NCBI GenBank assembly: GCA_051000815.1
Contig: JBPCNX010000047.1
Span: forward strand, 1-64,000
Origin: PSRF01 sp051000815
GTDB taxonomy: Bacteria > Acidobacteriota > Blastocatellia > Pyrinomonadales > Pyrinomonadaceae
DNA length: 64,000 nt
Reading direction: 5' to 3'
The position numbers and the translations under genes are program-made. The stretch's first letter is position 1, and each line of letters begins with the position of its first letter. Below the pieces are notes generated by a model. That model did no database searches. It saw only the letters and a program-made list of their open reading frames with translations, and was not told where the DNA came from. Below are positions 51,576 to 62,144 of the stretch, one piece after another.

Positions 51576-52352
51576 TTGCTTAACTTCGTAATTCAAGTCG
51601 CTCGAGACGCCGGCGGTGTTCTCGTCGATCGTCTAGGGCGAGCCCTTCAAGTATCCAACAAAGGCGCGATCGATCTCGTCACGGAAGCAGACCTGGCTTC
51701 CGAAAAGTTGATAATCGACCGCATCAGGTCACACTATCCGCGTCATGGCATACTTGCCGAAGAATCCGGTGCGTCGGAAGATCCCGCCGATCCTCATCGA
51801 GCTGAGTGGAAGTGGATCATCGATCCGCTCGATGGCACTACCAACTATGCGCACGGCTATCCGTGTTTTTGCGTTTCAATAGGAGTCGAGCGTGAGGGTA
51901 AGTTGGAACTGGGCGTTGTTTACGATCCGTTGAGGAATGAGGTGTTTGCCGCGGAGCGTGGTCGCGGCGCGACCTTAAACGACCGCCCGATACGCGTTTC
52001 GGCAGTTGAAGACTTGAGTCGCGCCATGCTTTGTACCGGCTTTCCCTACAACGTACGTGAGCGGCCTGACTTCACCCGAGACTTTGCGAACTTCACCATG
52101 CGAGCCCAGGCTGTGCGTCGGGATGGGTCAGCCGCGTTGGACCTCGCTTACATCGCATGTGGACGCTTCGACGGGTTTTGGGAGGATGGCTTGAATCCCT
52201 GGGACCTTGCCGCGGGAGTATTGTTAATTGAGGAAGCCGGCGGGAAGGTGACGGACTTCTATGGAAGCGCACTAGATATTTATACTCCGCGCGTGCTCGC
52301 CAGCAACGGACTGGTTCACGAAGCAATGACGCAGGTGTTGAATGGCAAGTAA
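51576..52352 (+). CDS. suhB: Inositol monophosphatase family protein
   Basis: This 258-aa protein has E-E-S-G-A near residue 63, the metal motif W-I-I-D-P-L-D-G-T-T-N-Y-A-H-G, and the C-terminal W-D-L-A-A-G-V-L-L-I-E-E-A-G-G-K-V. The T-N-Y-A-H-G-Y-P and W-D-L-A-A-G motifs fit true inositol-1-monophosphatase/SuhB better than CysQ, in contrast to the paralogue at 5.6-6.5 kb. Start TTG 51576, 19 bases after the esterase stop, with GGAGA upstream. Confidence 0.88.
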   Translation: MLNFVIQVARDAGGVLVDRLGRALQVSNKGAIDLVTEADLASEKLIIDRIRSHYPRHGILAEESGASEDPADPHRAEWKWIIDPLDGTTNYAHGYPCFCVSIGVEREGKLELGVVYDPLRNEVFAAERGRGATLNDRPIRVSAVEDLSRAMLCTGFPYNVRERPDFTRDFANFTMRAQAVRRDGSAALDLAYIACGRFDGFWEDGLNPWDLAAGVLLIEEAGGKVTDFYGSALDIYTPRVLASNGLVHEAMTQVLNGK

Positions 52353-52389
52353 CGAAGAACAAAGCACTGGTACCGTCGACGCGAACGCT

Positions 52390-52625
52390 TCGCCTCTCAG
52401 CAAACCTGCGCAGCAGGTGAAAGCATAAAGCCTGGGGCGTAAGCCCCAGGGTAACCGATGTTTTGATTTGCGAGCCCGTGGAGCGGGCGACAGAACAGAG
52501 TTCGCTGAAGGCGCGATCGCCCGCTCCGCGGGCTCAACGAGTTTTGATGAGTCATGTACCTGGGGCTCACGCCCCAGGCTTTACGATTCCACCCGCTTCG
52601 CGGGCTCAATTTGATATTGGCCTTT
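52390..52625. repeat. REP-like palindrome cluster, two copies head to head
   Basis: Modules ACCTGCGCAGCAGGT, CCTGGGGCGTAAGCCCCAGG and GAGCCCGTGGAGCGGGCGA occur in order at 52405-52495. They reappear in reverse orientation at 52517-52610 (CGCCCGCTCCGCGGGCTC, CCTGGGGCTCACGCCCCAGG, ACCCGCTTCGCGGGCTC). It is the same family as at 32.2 kb. The 314-base gap holds no gene. Confidence 0.85.
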
Positions 52626-52666
52626 TTGAGCATCGCATTCACGTGAATTCGGGACGGCGCTTGTGC

Positions 52667-53341
52667 TCAGAGTGCTGATCGGATAATTTCGGCGAGTCGT
52701 TCACTCTCTCGACGCGCGAACGCGCGAGTCTCCTCATCACGCTTCTGTTCAACTCGGCGAAGCGGATGGTAGACGACCTCAATCTTTCCCATTCGCGGCA
52801 TGCGACGTCCGGCCGGCCAGACGCGATTGGCGCCGCGAATTGTCACCGGCAGGATAGGCACCCCCGCTTCCAGCGCCAGCCGCACCGCCCCAGCTTTGAA
52901 CCGCACCATTGAGCCATTCGGCAACCCGCGACCTCCTTCGGGGAAAATCACGAGCGCACCGCCGTCGCGCAGCCATTGAATCGAGCGTCGAATAGCACCC
53001 GGATCGCTTCTCTGCACTTGCAGGGGCCACGCGCCCATAAGCTTCATCACCTTGCCGGCCACGGGCCATTCCAGGGCCTCATTCCAAGCCAGGAATCGTA
53101 ACGGTCGTTTGATAGGAACGGAGATCAGAAACGGATCGAGGTACGACTGATGATTTGAGGCGATCAGTAGACCTCCCTCCAACGGAATATTTTCCAACCC
53201 TTCCTGGCGGAGGTTCCAAAAACCGCGACCCATCAGGCTAAAGACCGGTCTAATAAGGTCGATCGTCGACTGCGGCAGAACATCAGATTCAGCCCTGGAG
53301 TGCCCGGCAGTTGTCTCGCTTGAAGGTCTCACTGTTTTCAA
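52667..53341 (-). CDS. 1-acyl-sn-glycerol-3-phosphate acyltransferase (PlsC family)
   Basis: This 224-aa protein has the acyltransferase motifs N-H-Q-S-Y-L-D-P (H-x4-D catalytic), R-F-L-A-W-N-E-A, F-P-E-G-G-R-G (glycerol-phosphate binding), and I-P-I-L-P-V-T-I-R-G in the expected order. It should acylate lysophosphatidate in phospholipid synthesis. The start is TTG at 53341, with a later Met (M-G-R-G-F-W-N) as alternative. Confidence 0.9.
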   Translation of the reverse strand: MKTVRPSSETTAGHSRAESDVLPQSTIDLIRPVFSLMGRGFWNLRQEGLENIPLEGGLLIASNHQSYLDPFLISVPIKRPLRFLAWNEALEWPVAGKVMKLMGAWPLQVQRSDPGAIRRSIQWLRDGGALVIFPEGGRGLPNGSMVRFKAGAVRLALEAGVPILPVTIRGANRVWPAGRRMPRMGKIEVVYHPLRRVEQKRDEETRAFARRESERLAEIIRSAL

Positions 53342-53362
53342 ACTAGTTGGTGTGGGAAAAGA

Positions 53363-53602
53363 TCAATGAGTTGCCTGGTTAACCACGCAGATTTCGCTCC
53401 ACCAATCCGGAATGTCCTTCTCCCTTAGCTCATCATCAGTCCAGCGCTGGCAGTGTTCACACTCGAAGCCTGTGTAACTGGCAGCTTCACGTTTTGTAAG
53501 TCCAATCAACATTCGGTTATTGCAGTCGGGAAATGAGCAGCGCCGATCAATTTCGACCAGGAGAACTTCGCGCGGTATCACGATAAGATTGGTTCTTGAC
53601 AT
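53363..53602 (-). CDS. Small cysteine-rich hypothetical protein
   Basis: About 79 aa from ATG 53602. The sequence R-R-C-S-F-P-D-C-N-N-R, then Y-T-G-F-E-C-E-H-C-Q-R-W, suggests a zinc-binding C-x4-C plus C-x2-C site. The centre (I-G-L-T-K-R-E-A-A-S-Y) is polar. The frame extends 13 codons upstream but without support. Family not recognised; it sits between plsC and the PilZ gene on the same strand. Confidence 0.65.
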   Translation of the reverse strand: MSRTNLIVIPREVLLVEIDRRCSFPDCNNRMLIGLTKREAASYTGFECEHCQRWTDDELREKDIPDWWSEICVVNQATH

Positions 53603-53656
53603 CAGGTTTTTGGGTGGTGAACCAAAAGTCGGGGGATTCAAGCGGGTGGCAACTCT

Positions 53657-54394
53657 TCAAAGTGGCCACTCACGATCGATGAATTCTACGTGAACTCGCG
53701 GAACTCCATCAGCGCCGGTACTACGACTCCTGACGACGGCATACACGGTAATCTTAAACTGTTCGCTGCTGAGCCGGATGAAACGACCGTTTGCAATCGC
53801 CAGAGTTGTGAAGATGGTAGCGCCTTGCTTGCTGATGTTTTCCGTGACCGTATTTTCTTTTAGTTCGACTTCGCCGTTCGCGTTAAGCGTTTCCAGCAAC
53901 ATGTCGACGGCAATGTTGTGGCGGGTGATGGCTCGCTTATCGACATTCGATAAAGGCCCGACGATTTTCTCCGGGTCTTCGGTAAGCGTTCGCGCTTCGG
54001 TTACCGAAGCGGCAATCTCATAACGCTTCGTCGGATCCTCTTCGTAGCTGCGCGGCGCGCGTTTTCCCACGAAGGCGACACCAACTTCAAACATAGGAGG
54101 CTTTTCTTTAGTTTTCTCCAGCGAGCGCACGTAGCGGACTAATGCCCATACTCGATATTGATCTTCGACGTGGTCGAACACCCGCAACTGTCGCGGCATC
54201 GGAATCGTCATCTGCAGCAACCGGCCTTTCTCAATGGGCCGCTTGAGCGTAAAGCCGGCGCCAAACGGAGTGACATTGGTGAGGCGGGTGATCTCGACCC
54301 ACTCAAAATCCGAAGTTTCGCGACACTGCACTCGAACAGGTAGCTGCAGCTCCAAACGCTCACGAATTCGTTTCCATGGCCGCTCGTTCTCCAT
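53657..54394 (-). CDS. PilZ-domain protein
   Basis: This 245-aa protein contains N-terminal R-I-R-E-R-L-E-L-Q-L-P-V-R-V followed by a beta-barrel of PilZ type (residues about 10-110), and a second PilZ-like segment (about 145-245) with a R-H-N-I-A-V-D-M-L motif. The usual c-di-GMP R-x3-R ... D/N-x-S-x2-G motif is only partly present (N-I-S-K-Q-G in the second unit). It may therefore bind c-di-GMP weakly or not at all. Role unknown. Confidence 0.72.
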   Translation of the reverse strand: MENERPWKRIRERLELQLPVRVQCRETSDFEWVEITRLTNVTPFGAGFTLKRPIEKGRLLQMTIPMPRQLRVFDHVEDQYRVWALVRYVRSLEKTKEKPPMFEVGVAFVGKRAPRSYEEDPTKRYEIAASVTEARTLTEDPEKIVGPLSNVDKRAITRHNIAVDMLLETLNANGEVELKENTVTENISKQGATIFTTLAIANGRFIRLSSEQFKITVYAVVRSRSTGADGVPRVHVEFIDREWPL

Positions 54395-54530
54395 CTCAGG
54401 TTTTGAAATCTTGCCGAGCCGGGTCAGCTAGAAAATCGACCCTGCTCAGTGGCTGGAAAACCCCCTTTGTCTTCGATCTATGCGCCCTCTGAAACTATTG
54501 ATTTATTGGCGTTTATCTGCAGTTTCGAGT

Positions 54531-54559
54531 TTGCCAAAACGACCGCCAAAAGCTACAAT
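54531..54559 (+). promoter_or_regulatory. Sigma-70-type promoter for gyrA
   Basis: TTGCCA at 54531-54536 and TACAAT at 54554-54559 are separated by exactly 17 bases, with the gyrA ATG about 190 bases downstream. The 358-base gap 54395-54752 holds no gene; a promoter and untranslated leader are the visible contents. Confidence 0.65.
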
Positions 54560-54752
54560 AACACGCACTTTGATGAGCATGCGTTGCCTGTCCCTGCGAG
54601 CATCAAAACGCTTGAATCCGGTAATGAAACGAACCTGATAAAACGGCTCTATTTTAGGAGTTGCCCGTGGTGCTTTGCGCCGCTTGAAGCGCCGCCACGA
54701 TGCTTATTTTCTCAACTTACGTCCGGCGGATTGTACTGGAAAGGTCAAGAGT

Positions 54753-57311
<2,559 letters not shown>

Positions 57312-57325
57312 TGAGACAGAAGCAA

Positions 57326-57356
57326 GCCCAGCGGAGCGTCACGCGCGACCCTGGGC
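57326..57356. terminator. Hairpin between convergent gyrA and molybdopterin genes
   Basis: GCCCAG (57326-57331) pairs with CTGGGC (57351-57356), flanked by an inner CGGAGCGTC/GACCC region, and is followed by GTCTTA. It lies in the 48-base gap between two convergent genes and could serve both strands. Confidence 0.5.
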
Positions 57357-57359
57357 GTC

Positions 57360-58124
57360 TTACTCATCAAATGGGTTGGTTCCTTCGCCTTCGACCCAAA
57401 CCTCTCCATCCGCAAAAATCTCTTTCTTCCAAATCGGCACAGTCCGTTTCAATTCGCGAATTGCCCATTCGCAGGCTTCAAAAGCCGCGCCCCGGTGTTG
57501 CGCTCCAACGGCGATGACAACGCTAGTCTCGCCAATTTCCAGCTTGCCGGTGCGATGAACAATTCCAATGTAGGCAATGAAAAACCGCTGATGCACCTCG
57601 CGTCCCAGGCGCTGCATCTCGCGCAGTGCCATGGGTTCGTAAGCTTCATAAACGAGATATTGCGTTCGGCGTCCTTCCGTCCATTCGCGCGCATAACCAT
57701 CAAGCGTCACCGTTGCGCCGCATTCAGCAAGAACGACCCGGCGCGCTACGGCGCCGACATCAATTGTTGTGTTTGTAAGCAAGAAGAAGTCGTGGCTTGA
57801 GCCGCTCTCGCCTGGCTCTGATGCAGCCAAGCTCTCTGAGCTTCCACCGCTCACAGGAGGGAACACCGCCAACTCATCACCAGCGCGAACCTCTCGATCG
57901 GGAGTCGCATACTCCTCATTAATGGCAAACAGCAACGAACGGCCAAAGCGATGCAGTGATGGAAAAGCCGCAAGCAAGTCCTCAAAGGCCGCCGCTGCGG
58001 TTGCCGGCACATTCAGGGAAAGCATTGCCTCGCCCTGACCGACCGCGTCGCGTGCGGCTCCGAAGAAAAGAACACGCACGTCGATCTGTTGAGAACCTTG
58101 TTTAGCGCTTTCGGACACGGTCAT
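57360..58124 (-). CDS. Fused molybdopterin synthase MoaD-MoaE
   Basis: A 254-aa fusion. Residues about 12-95 are a MoaD/ThiS ubiquitin-like domain (V-R-V-L-F-F-G-A-A-R-D) ending in A-V-F-P-P-V-S-G-G. Residues about 112-250 are MoaE (L-T-N-T-T-I-D-V, H-R-T-G-K-L-E-I-G-E, P-I-W-K-K-E). MoaD normally needs a free C-terminal Gly-Gly for thiocarboxylation; here the pair is internal, followed by a Ser/Glu/Gly linker. The mycobacterial fusion MoaX is cleaved after the Gly pair to make active synthase, so proteolytic processing is likely here. Start ATG overlaps the LON-domain stop (ATGA). Confidence 0.92.
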   Translation of the reverse strand: MTVSESAKQGSQQIDVRVLFFGAARDAVGQGEAMLSLNVPATAAAAFEDLLAAFPSLHRFGRSLLFAINEEYATPDREVRAGDELAVFPPVSGGSSESLAASEPGESGSSHDFFLLTNTTIDVGAVARRVVLAECGATVTLDGYAREWTEGRRTQYLVYEAYEPMALREMQRLGREVHQRFFIAYIGIVHRTGKLEIGETSVVIAVGAQHRGAAFEACEWAIRELKRTVPIWKKEIFADGEVWVEGEGTNPFDE

Positions 58125-58822
58125 TCAATCTCGATCTTTCTGCCGCTGTGACCATTGCCCTTTGCCAGCTCATGAACGCGAGCGCGTTCTTCGTAATTAG
58201 TCACGGCCAGCGCCAACATGTCACGCAATCTCATCAGTCTTTCAGACGTTAGACGCAGCTCAAGCAACTCCTGTTTTACCTCGGCATCCACTTCAATCGC
58301 CGCGGCCACGAGAAATGAAAGACGCTGAGGGTCCGTGTCGGAAATATCAGGGAGGTTAGCGCGCTCGTCGTTAATGATACGCACGGCGCGTGCGATGCGG
58401 GCGAAAGTCTCGGCAACTTCACGCGAACTCTGGCCCAGGATTGACTCATCTTCGTTTTCGTCTTCAAAGAAACTAACCCGAGCCACCAGGTACGGATCGC
58501 CGCGCTCAACATACTCTTCCACGCGATATCTAATCACTCCCATCGTTAGAATGTTTGAACGACCGTCAGGCAGAAGTTGTGACTCGCTGATCTCCGCAAC
58601 ACAACCGACGTGTCCAGCAGGTGGCAGTTCTCCTGGAGCAGAGCTCGAATCGAAATAGGAAAGCCCGAAGAGGTCATTGCTGTTACGAACATCAGCGAGC
58701 ATTTGCCGATAACGCGGCTCGAAGATATGCAGAGGCAACGGCACGCCGGGAAACAAGACAATCGGGAGGGGAAAGAGGGGTAGTTCGCGAACTCCTGTAA
58801 CTCGGTCCAGCTCTTCACTCAT
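58121..58822 (-). CDS. LON N-terminal substrate-binding domain protein
   Basis: A 233-aa protein from ATG 58822 (the frame runs further to 58864). The L-P-L-F-P-L-P-I-V-L-F-P-G-V-P-L-P-L-H-I-F-E-P-R-Y motif is the signature of the LON substrate-binding (PUA-like) domain, without an AAA or protease domain. The C-terminal part is helical. The function of stand-alone LON-N proteins is unclear. It overlaps moaD-moaE by four bases and is presumably cotranscribed with it. Confidence 0.88.
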   Translation of the reverse strand: MSEELDRVTGVRELPLFPLPIVLFPGVPLPLHIFEPRYRQMLADVRNSNDLFGLSYFDSSSAPGELPPAGHVGCVAEISESQLLPDGRSNILTMGVIRYRVEEYVERGDPYLVARVSFFEDENEDESILGQSSREVAETFARIARAVRIINDERANLPDISDTDPQRLSFLVAAAIEVDAEVKQELLELRLTSERLMRLRDMLALAVTNYEERARVHELAKGNGHSGRKIEIE

Positions 58823-59010
58823 GGGGAAACACCACTGCCCAGCGCGTTTGATCGCTGCCGGCATCGATCATTCGACGCCTCAGCACACCAGCCCGTTACA
58901 ATGCAGAGGGAATTTTCGGCGCGGATAATTATCGCAGACGACTGATGAGAAGTCAGCAGTAGATTCAAGTGACAGGTTAGAATGGAGGTGGCGTGGCGTT
59001 CCGACAATAC

Positions 59011-60102
59011 TTAAGGCTGCTCGGGTGGAAAGTCCTTCTCGTCGATTTCATCAATGACCTTCAATTCCGCGCCAAACTTTTGGTAACCACGAAAGCGGAT
59101 CTCGTTGCGGCTCTGAAGCGATTGGCCCTTGTTTACGGAGGTTATCAAGATCTCTGAATGAATAGGCAGGACAAATTTGCGCTCGCCGATCGTAATCCAG
59201 TCATAATCGATCGTGCTGCTCGCAGCTGTAATAGGAAAGTCTGCCGGGATTTCAGTAGCAATCTGTTCAAATCGCAAGACACGATTGTTCTCGCGATCGA
59301 TCCAGAAGCGGCCGCGCGAGCCCACATCGGTAGTTCGCGTGCGATCCGCTGTGAGGGTCAACGTTGAGTTAGGTCTCTTAACCTCATACTCATAAACAAC
59401 AGTGCGCCGGTCTTGCAACAGGTCCGTGTCCACAGGCTTGAAAGTGGTTTGCGCGCTTGGACGAAAGAGATCGGCAAGCGCGGAAATGTATTCCACGCCA
59501 CTGGAACTCGCGCCACCGACGTATTTGCTGTAATCCTTGCTCTCCTTAAGGTCCGGCCCCAGGGGTTGTCCATTGACCGAAAGTATCTTGTACTCCTCGC
59601 CGACATTGGCTCGATAGCTAACTGCGATAGCGAGATTGTCCTGGGGAATCCAGTTGTTGGTGCTGCCGAAAGCGATCGTTCTCCTAATCAGTTGCTTGAC
59701 GATGAAGTCAGGCATTGCTTCCGCGGCCGCAAGCGTGGCCACGCGTGCGCGCTCGAGGAGTTCATTTGCCTCACTCGCGGGAGGAAGTGCGGAGGCGGTC
59801 GGGTTCAAACGACGGCGTTCCGCCTCTTCCAGCGTCCGCCGCAAGAGTGGATCATTCCCGCTCTTTGTGGCGACCAGCGAACGGAGGCCCGAAGTCAGCG
59901 GAAAGCCGATTCCGCGCGTGCGAATTTCTTCAACAATTGAATCGCGCCGTTCCGGGTGCTTCGGCAATTCATAAACGCGACTCACCACCTCTTTGCTGGT
60001 CAGCGGTTTGATTTGAGACTGGGCGAAACCCGCGAGCGAGCAAACCACCGCAATGGTTACGAGTAAAACAGGTCGGAGTGAAAGTAATACTGCGCGATTC
60101 AT
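59011..60102 (-). CDS. Secreted protein of unknown function
   Basis: This 363-aa protein has a signal peptide (cleavage near F-A-Q-S-Q) and a helical N-terminal segment. A large beta-rich domain follows, with G-R-F-W-I-D-R-E-N-N-R-V-L-R-F-E, the type seen in exported, uncharacterised Acidobacteriota proteins. No catalytic motif is evident. It starts 8 bases after the stop of the frameshifted gene, so both are one operon. Confidence 0.75.
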   Translation of the reverse strand: MNRAVLLSLRPVLLVTIAVVCSLAGFAQSQIKPLTSKEVVSRVYELPKHPERRDSIVEEIRTRGIGFPLTSGLRSLVATKSGNDPLLRRTLEEAERRRLNPTASALPPASEANELLERARVATLAAAEAMPDFIVKQLIRRTIAFGSTNNWIPQDNLAIAVSYRANVGEEYKILSVNGQPLGPDLKESKDYSKYVGGASSSGVEYISALADLFRPSAQTTFKPVDTDLLQDRRTVVYEYEVKRPNSTLTLTADRTRTTDVGSRGRFWIDRENNRVLRFEQIATEIPADFPITAASSTIDYDWITIGERKFVLPIHSEILITSVNKGQSLQSRNEIRFRGYQKFGAELKVIDEIDEKDFPPEQP

Positions 60103-60110
60103 TTTTGATA

Positions 60111-60874
60111 CTAATGCGGCAGACTGCGAAAAAGCTTTTCAGTAATAGTGGTCGTTCCCGGAGGAGTATTAATCAGCGATGATTCATCGACGATTCCAAG
60201 CCAGGCGACTTCAGAATCAACCAGTAAGATCACCTCGATACGCACTGCCTGGTTTTTCTTTAGTTCGAAATTCTTGTATTGATATTTGGCGAAGCCAGGT
60301 GATTCTATTTTGAGAGATACTTTCCCGGAGCCATCCCGGTAAACTGGAATAGGCCATTCTCATTTGCAGTCGTCTGTTGAATGTCTTTGGTGATCTGGTT
60401 TTGAAGGAGGACGATCGCGGATGGAATCACCGCACCGACGGGATCCAACACCGTTCCTGAAAATATCGTTTCCTGGAAATTGGAAGCGTCCTCGAGTCTT
60501 CTCCTGGTTTGCGACGTGCTCTTCTCGTTGAGTCCCTTCTGATTTTGGCCGAGTGCCGGCGAAGTCAAACTGCCGACTATCGCACAAATCGCCGCCGCTA
60601 TTTTGGAAATCCGTCTGCGCATTGCGCGTAGTCCAACTGGACAATCCCTCGTGAGAACCGTTCCATCGCTGCGTCGATAGAGCCGCGCACAAAACCTTCC
60701 TTCTTTTGACATGACCAGCGCTTCGGCCTCACTACGACTGAGCGAGGAAATGTTATAGACATTCAATTGGCAATGGTCGCAGTGCCTGACTCGACTATCG
60801 CCCCTCATTTTCTCCCAACTCACGGGGCAGGGCGTGGCGATTCTAATCCGGTCGATGGTTCCTCGGCTATTCAT
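60111..60874 (-). pseudogene. Cys-rich plus carboxypeptidase-regulatory-like protein, frameshifted
   Basis: The first frame (ATG 60874) has a conserved Cys-rich module, P-C-P-V-S-W-E-K-M and R-H-C-D-H-C-Q-L-N-V-Y, then R-F-C-A-R-L-Y-R-R and D-C-P-V-G-L-R. A helix near residue 95 and a carboxypeptidase-regulatory-like domain beginning F-S-G-T-V-L-D-P-V-G-A-V follow. The frame stops at 60305 after M-A-P-G-K-Y. In another frame the domain resumes at once with S-L-K-I-E-S-P-G-F-A-K-Y and continues to a TAG at 60111-60113. One missing base near 60322 explains this. I have seen the Cys module in exported Acidobacteriota proteins. Confidence 0.7.
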
Positions 60875-60964
60875 TCGCTAACCGTGCAAGTCAATTTCGA
60901 GATGCCGGCAGTTCGATGTAATAACGGGGGAATAGTTGTCCGAAGAAGACCAATTGGGAAGCCT

Positions 60965-62095
60965 CTAAGCGCAAAGCTGACTAATGACTTGAGCGAGAAT
61001 TGCAGTACAACGTTCTAACTCATCAATAGGAACAAATTCGCCAGTTCGGTGGGCTATGCGGATGTTTCCCGGCCCCAGCACTACGGCCTCGGCGCCCAGC
61101 TCCATCATCTGAGCCGCCTCAGTGCCGAATGCAACCGTGCCGGCATTCTGGTTCGTCAATCGTTCCAGCATTTGAACCAGGCGAGAGCTGGACTGAACCT
61201 CAAATCCAGCATCAGCGCGACTGGCGTTGATTTCGCAGATGAAATCAGGATCCTTTTGCTTCTCTTTCAAGACAGCTTCGTCGAGCAGTTCGAGCACGCG
61301 TCCCGGCTGCTGATCGGGAATCGGCCGCCATTCCAACGTAATCCGGCACTCGCCGGCAGTCACATTCTTGGCGGTACCACCCCGAACGAGACCGACGTTG
61401 AGTGTGGTGAAGGGTGGGTCGAAATCAGCGTGTTGTTCATTCTCGAGTTGCTTAGCTATCGCCTCAATTCTGGTAATCAAACGAGCCGCGCGAAAAATCG
61501 CCGAAGCGCCAAGCGCCGGATAAGCACTATGGCCTTCACGTCCGCGCACGATGATTTCAGCCAGACAGTAACCCTTGCCCGCTCGCATCGGTTGCAGTGA
61601 AGTGGGTTCGCCGACAATGCTGTAACGCGCCCGAAGCGGCTTGGCTTCCGCCAGCCGTTTAGCGCCAAGGAGTCCGACTTCTTCATCTGCCGTAAAGATC
61701 AGGGCGAGAGGGCGACGCAGCTTCGTTCTGTCAGTCTCCTCCAGAGCCGTGAGTGCGGCGGCGATGAATCCCTTGGTGTCGCAGGCGCCCCGCGCATACA
61801 ACTTTCCGTCACGTTCGATGAGATTTGTAGCCTCAGTCCAGTTGGGATCGTAAGGGACGGTATCGGTGTGTCCCACGAGCGCCAGTTCAACAACCGGCAT
61901 GGTTGAGAAGTCGGCGCCGGCCAAAGCAATCAAATTCACTTTCTCAATTTTGTCGTCATCCAGATATGAAAAACGCTTTACCGTGAATCCCAGGGATTCG
62001 CAGCGGCGAATCAGATAGCCGGCAATCTCCACGTTCGAGCGGGCCGAGACAGAGTCGATAGCCACCAGTTCGGATAAAGTTTGCTTCACGGTCAT
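60965..62095 (-). CDS. argE: M20-family deacylase, acetylornithine deacetylase-like
   Basis: A 376-aa protein from ATG 62095 (the frame extends 33 codons upstream). It has G-H-T-D-T-V-P with metal-binding His/Asp, R-G-A-C-D-T-K-G (bridging Asp), A-D-E-E-V-G (catalytic Glu), and E-P-T-S-L-Q. A substrate-domain loop with H-S-A-Y-P-A-L-G precedes the C-terminal G-P-G-N-I-R-I-A-H motif. ArgE is the closest named match. Adjacency to hutF makes an alternative role in removing the formyl group from N-formylglutamate conceivable but unsupported. Confidence 0.82.
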   Translation of the reverse strand: MTVKQTLSELVAIDSVSARSNVEIAGYLIRRCESLGFTVKRFSYLDDDKIEKVNLIALAGADFSTMPVVELALVGHTDTVPYDPNWTEATNLIERDGKLYARGACDTKGFIAAALTALEETDRTKLRRPLALIFTADEEVGLLGAKRLAEAKPLRARYSIVGEPTSLQPMRAGKGYCLAEIIVRGREGHSAYPALGASAIFRAARLITRIEAIAKQLENEQHADFDPPFTTLNVGLVRGGTAKNVTAGECRITLEWRPIPDQQPGRVLELLDEAVLKEKQKDPDFICEINASRADAGFEVQSSSRLVQMLERLTNQNAGTVAFGTEAAQMMELGAEAVVLGPGNIRIAHRTGEFVPIDELERCTAILAQVISQLCA

Positions 62096-62144
62096 CTTGC
62101 GTTTGGTTTGTTCGGAGTTTGTCAGGCGTGTGCTAACGCAAGCC

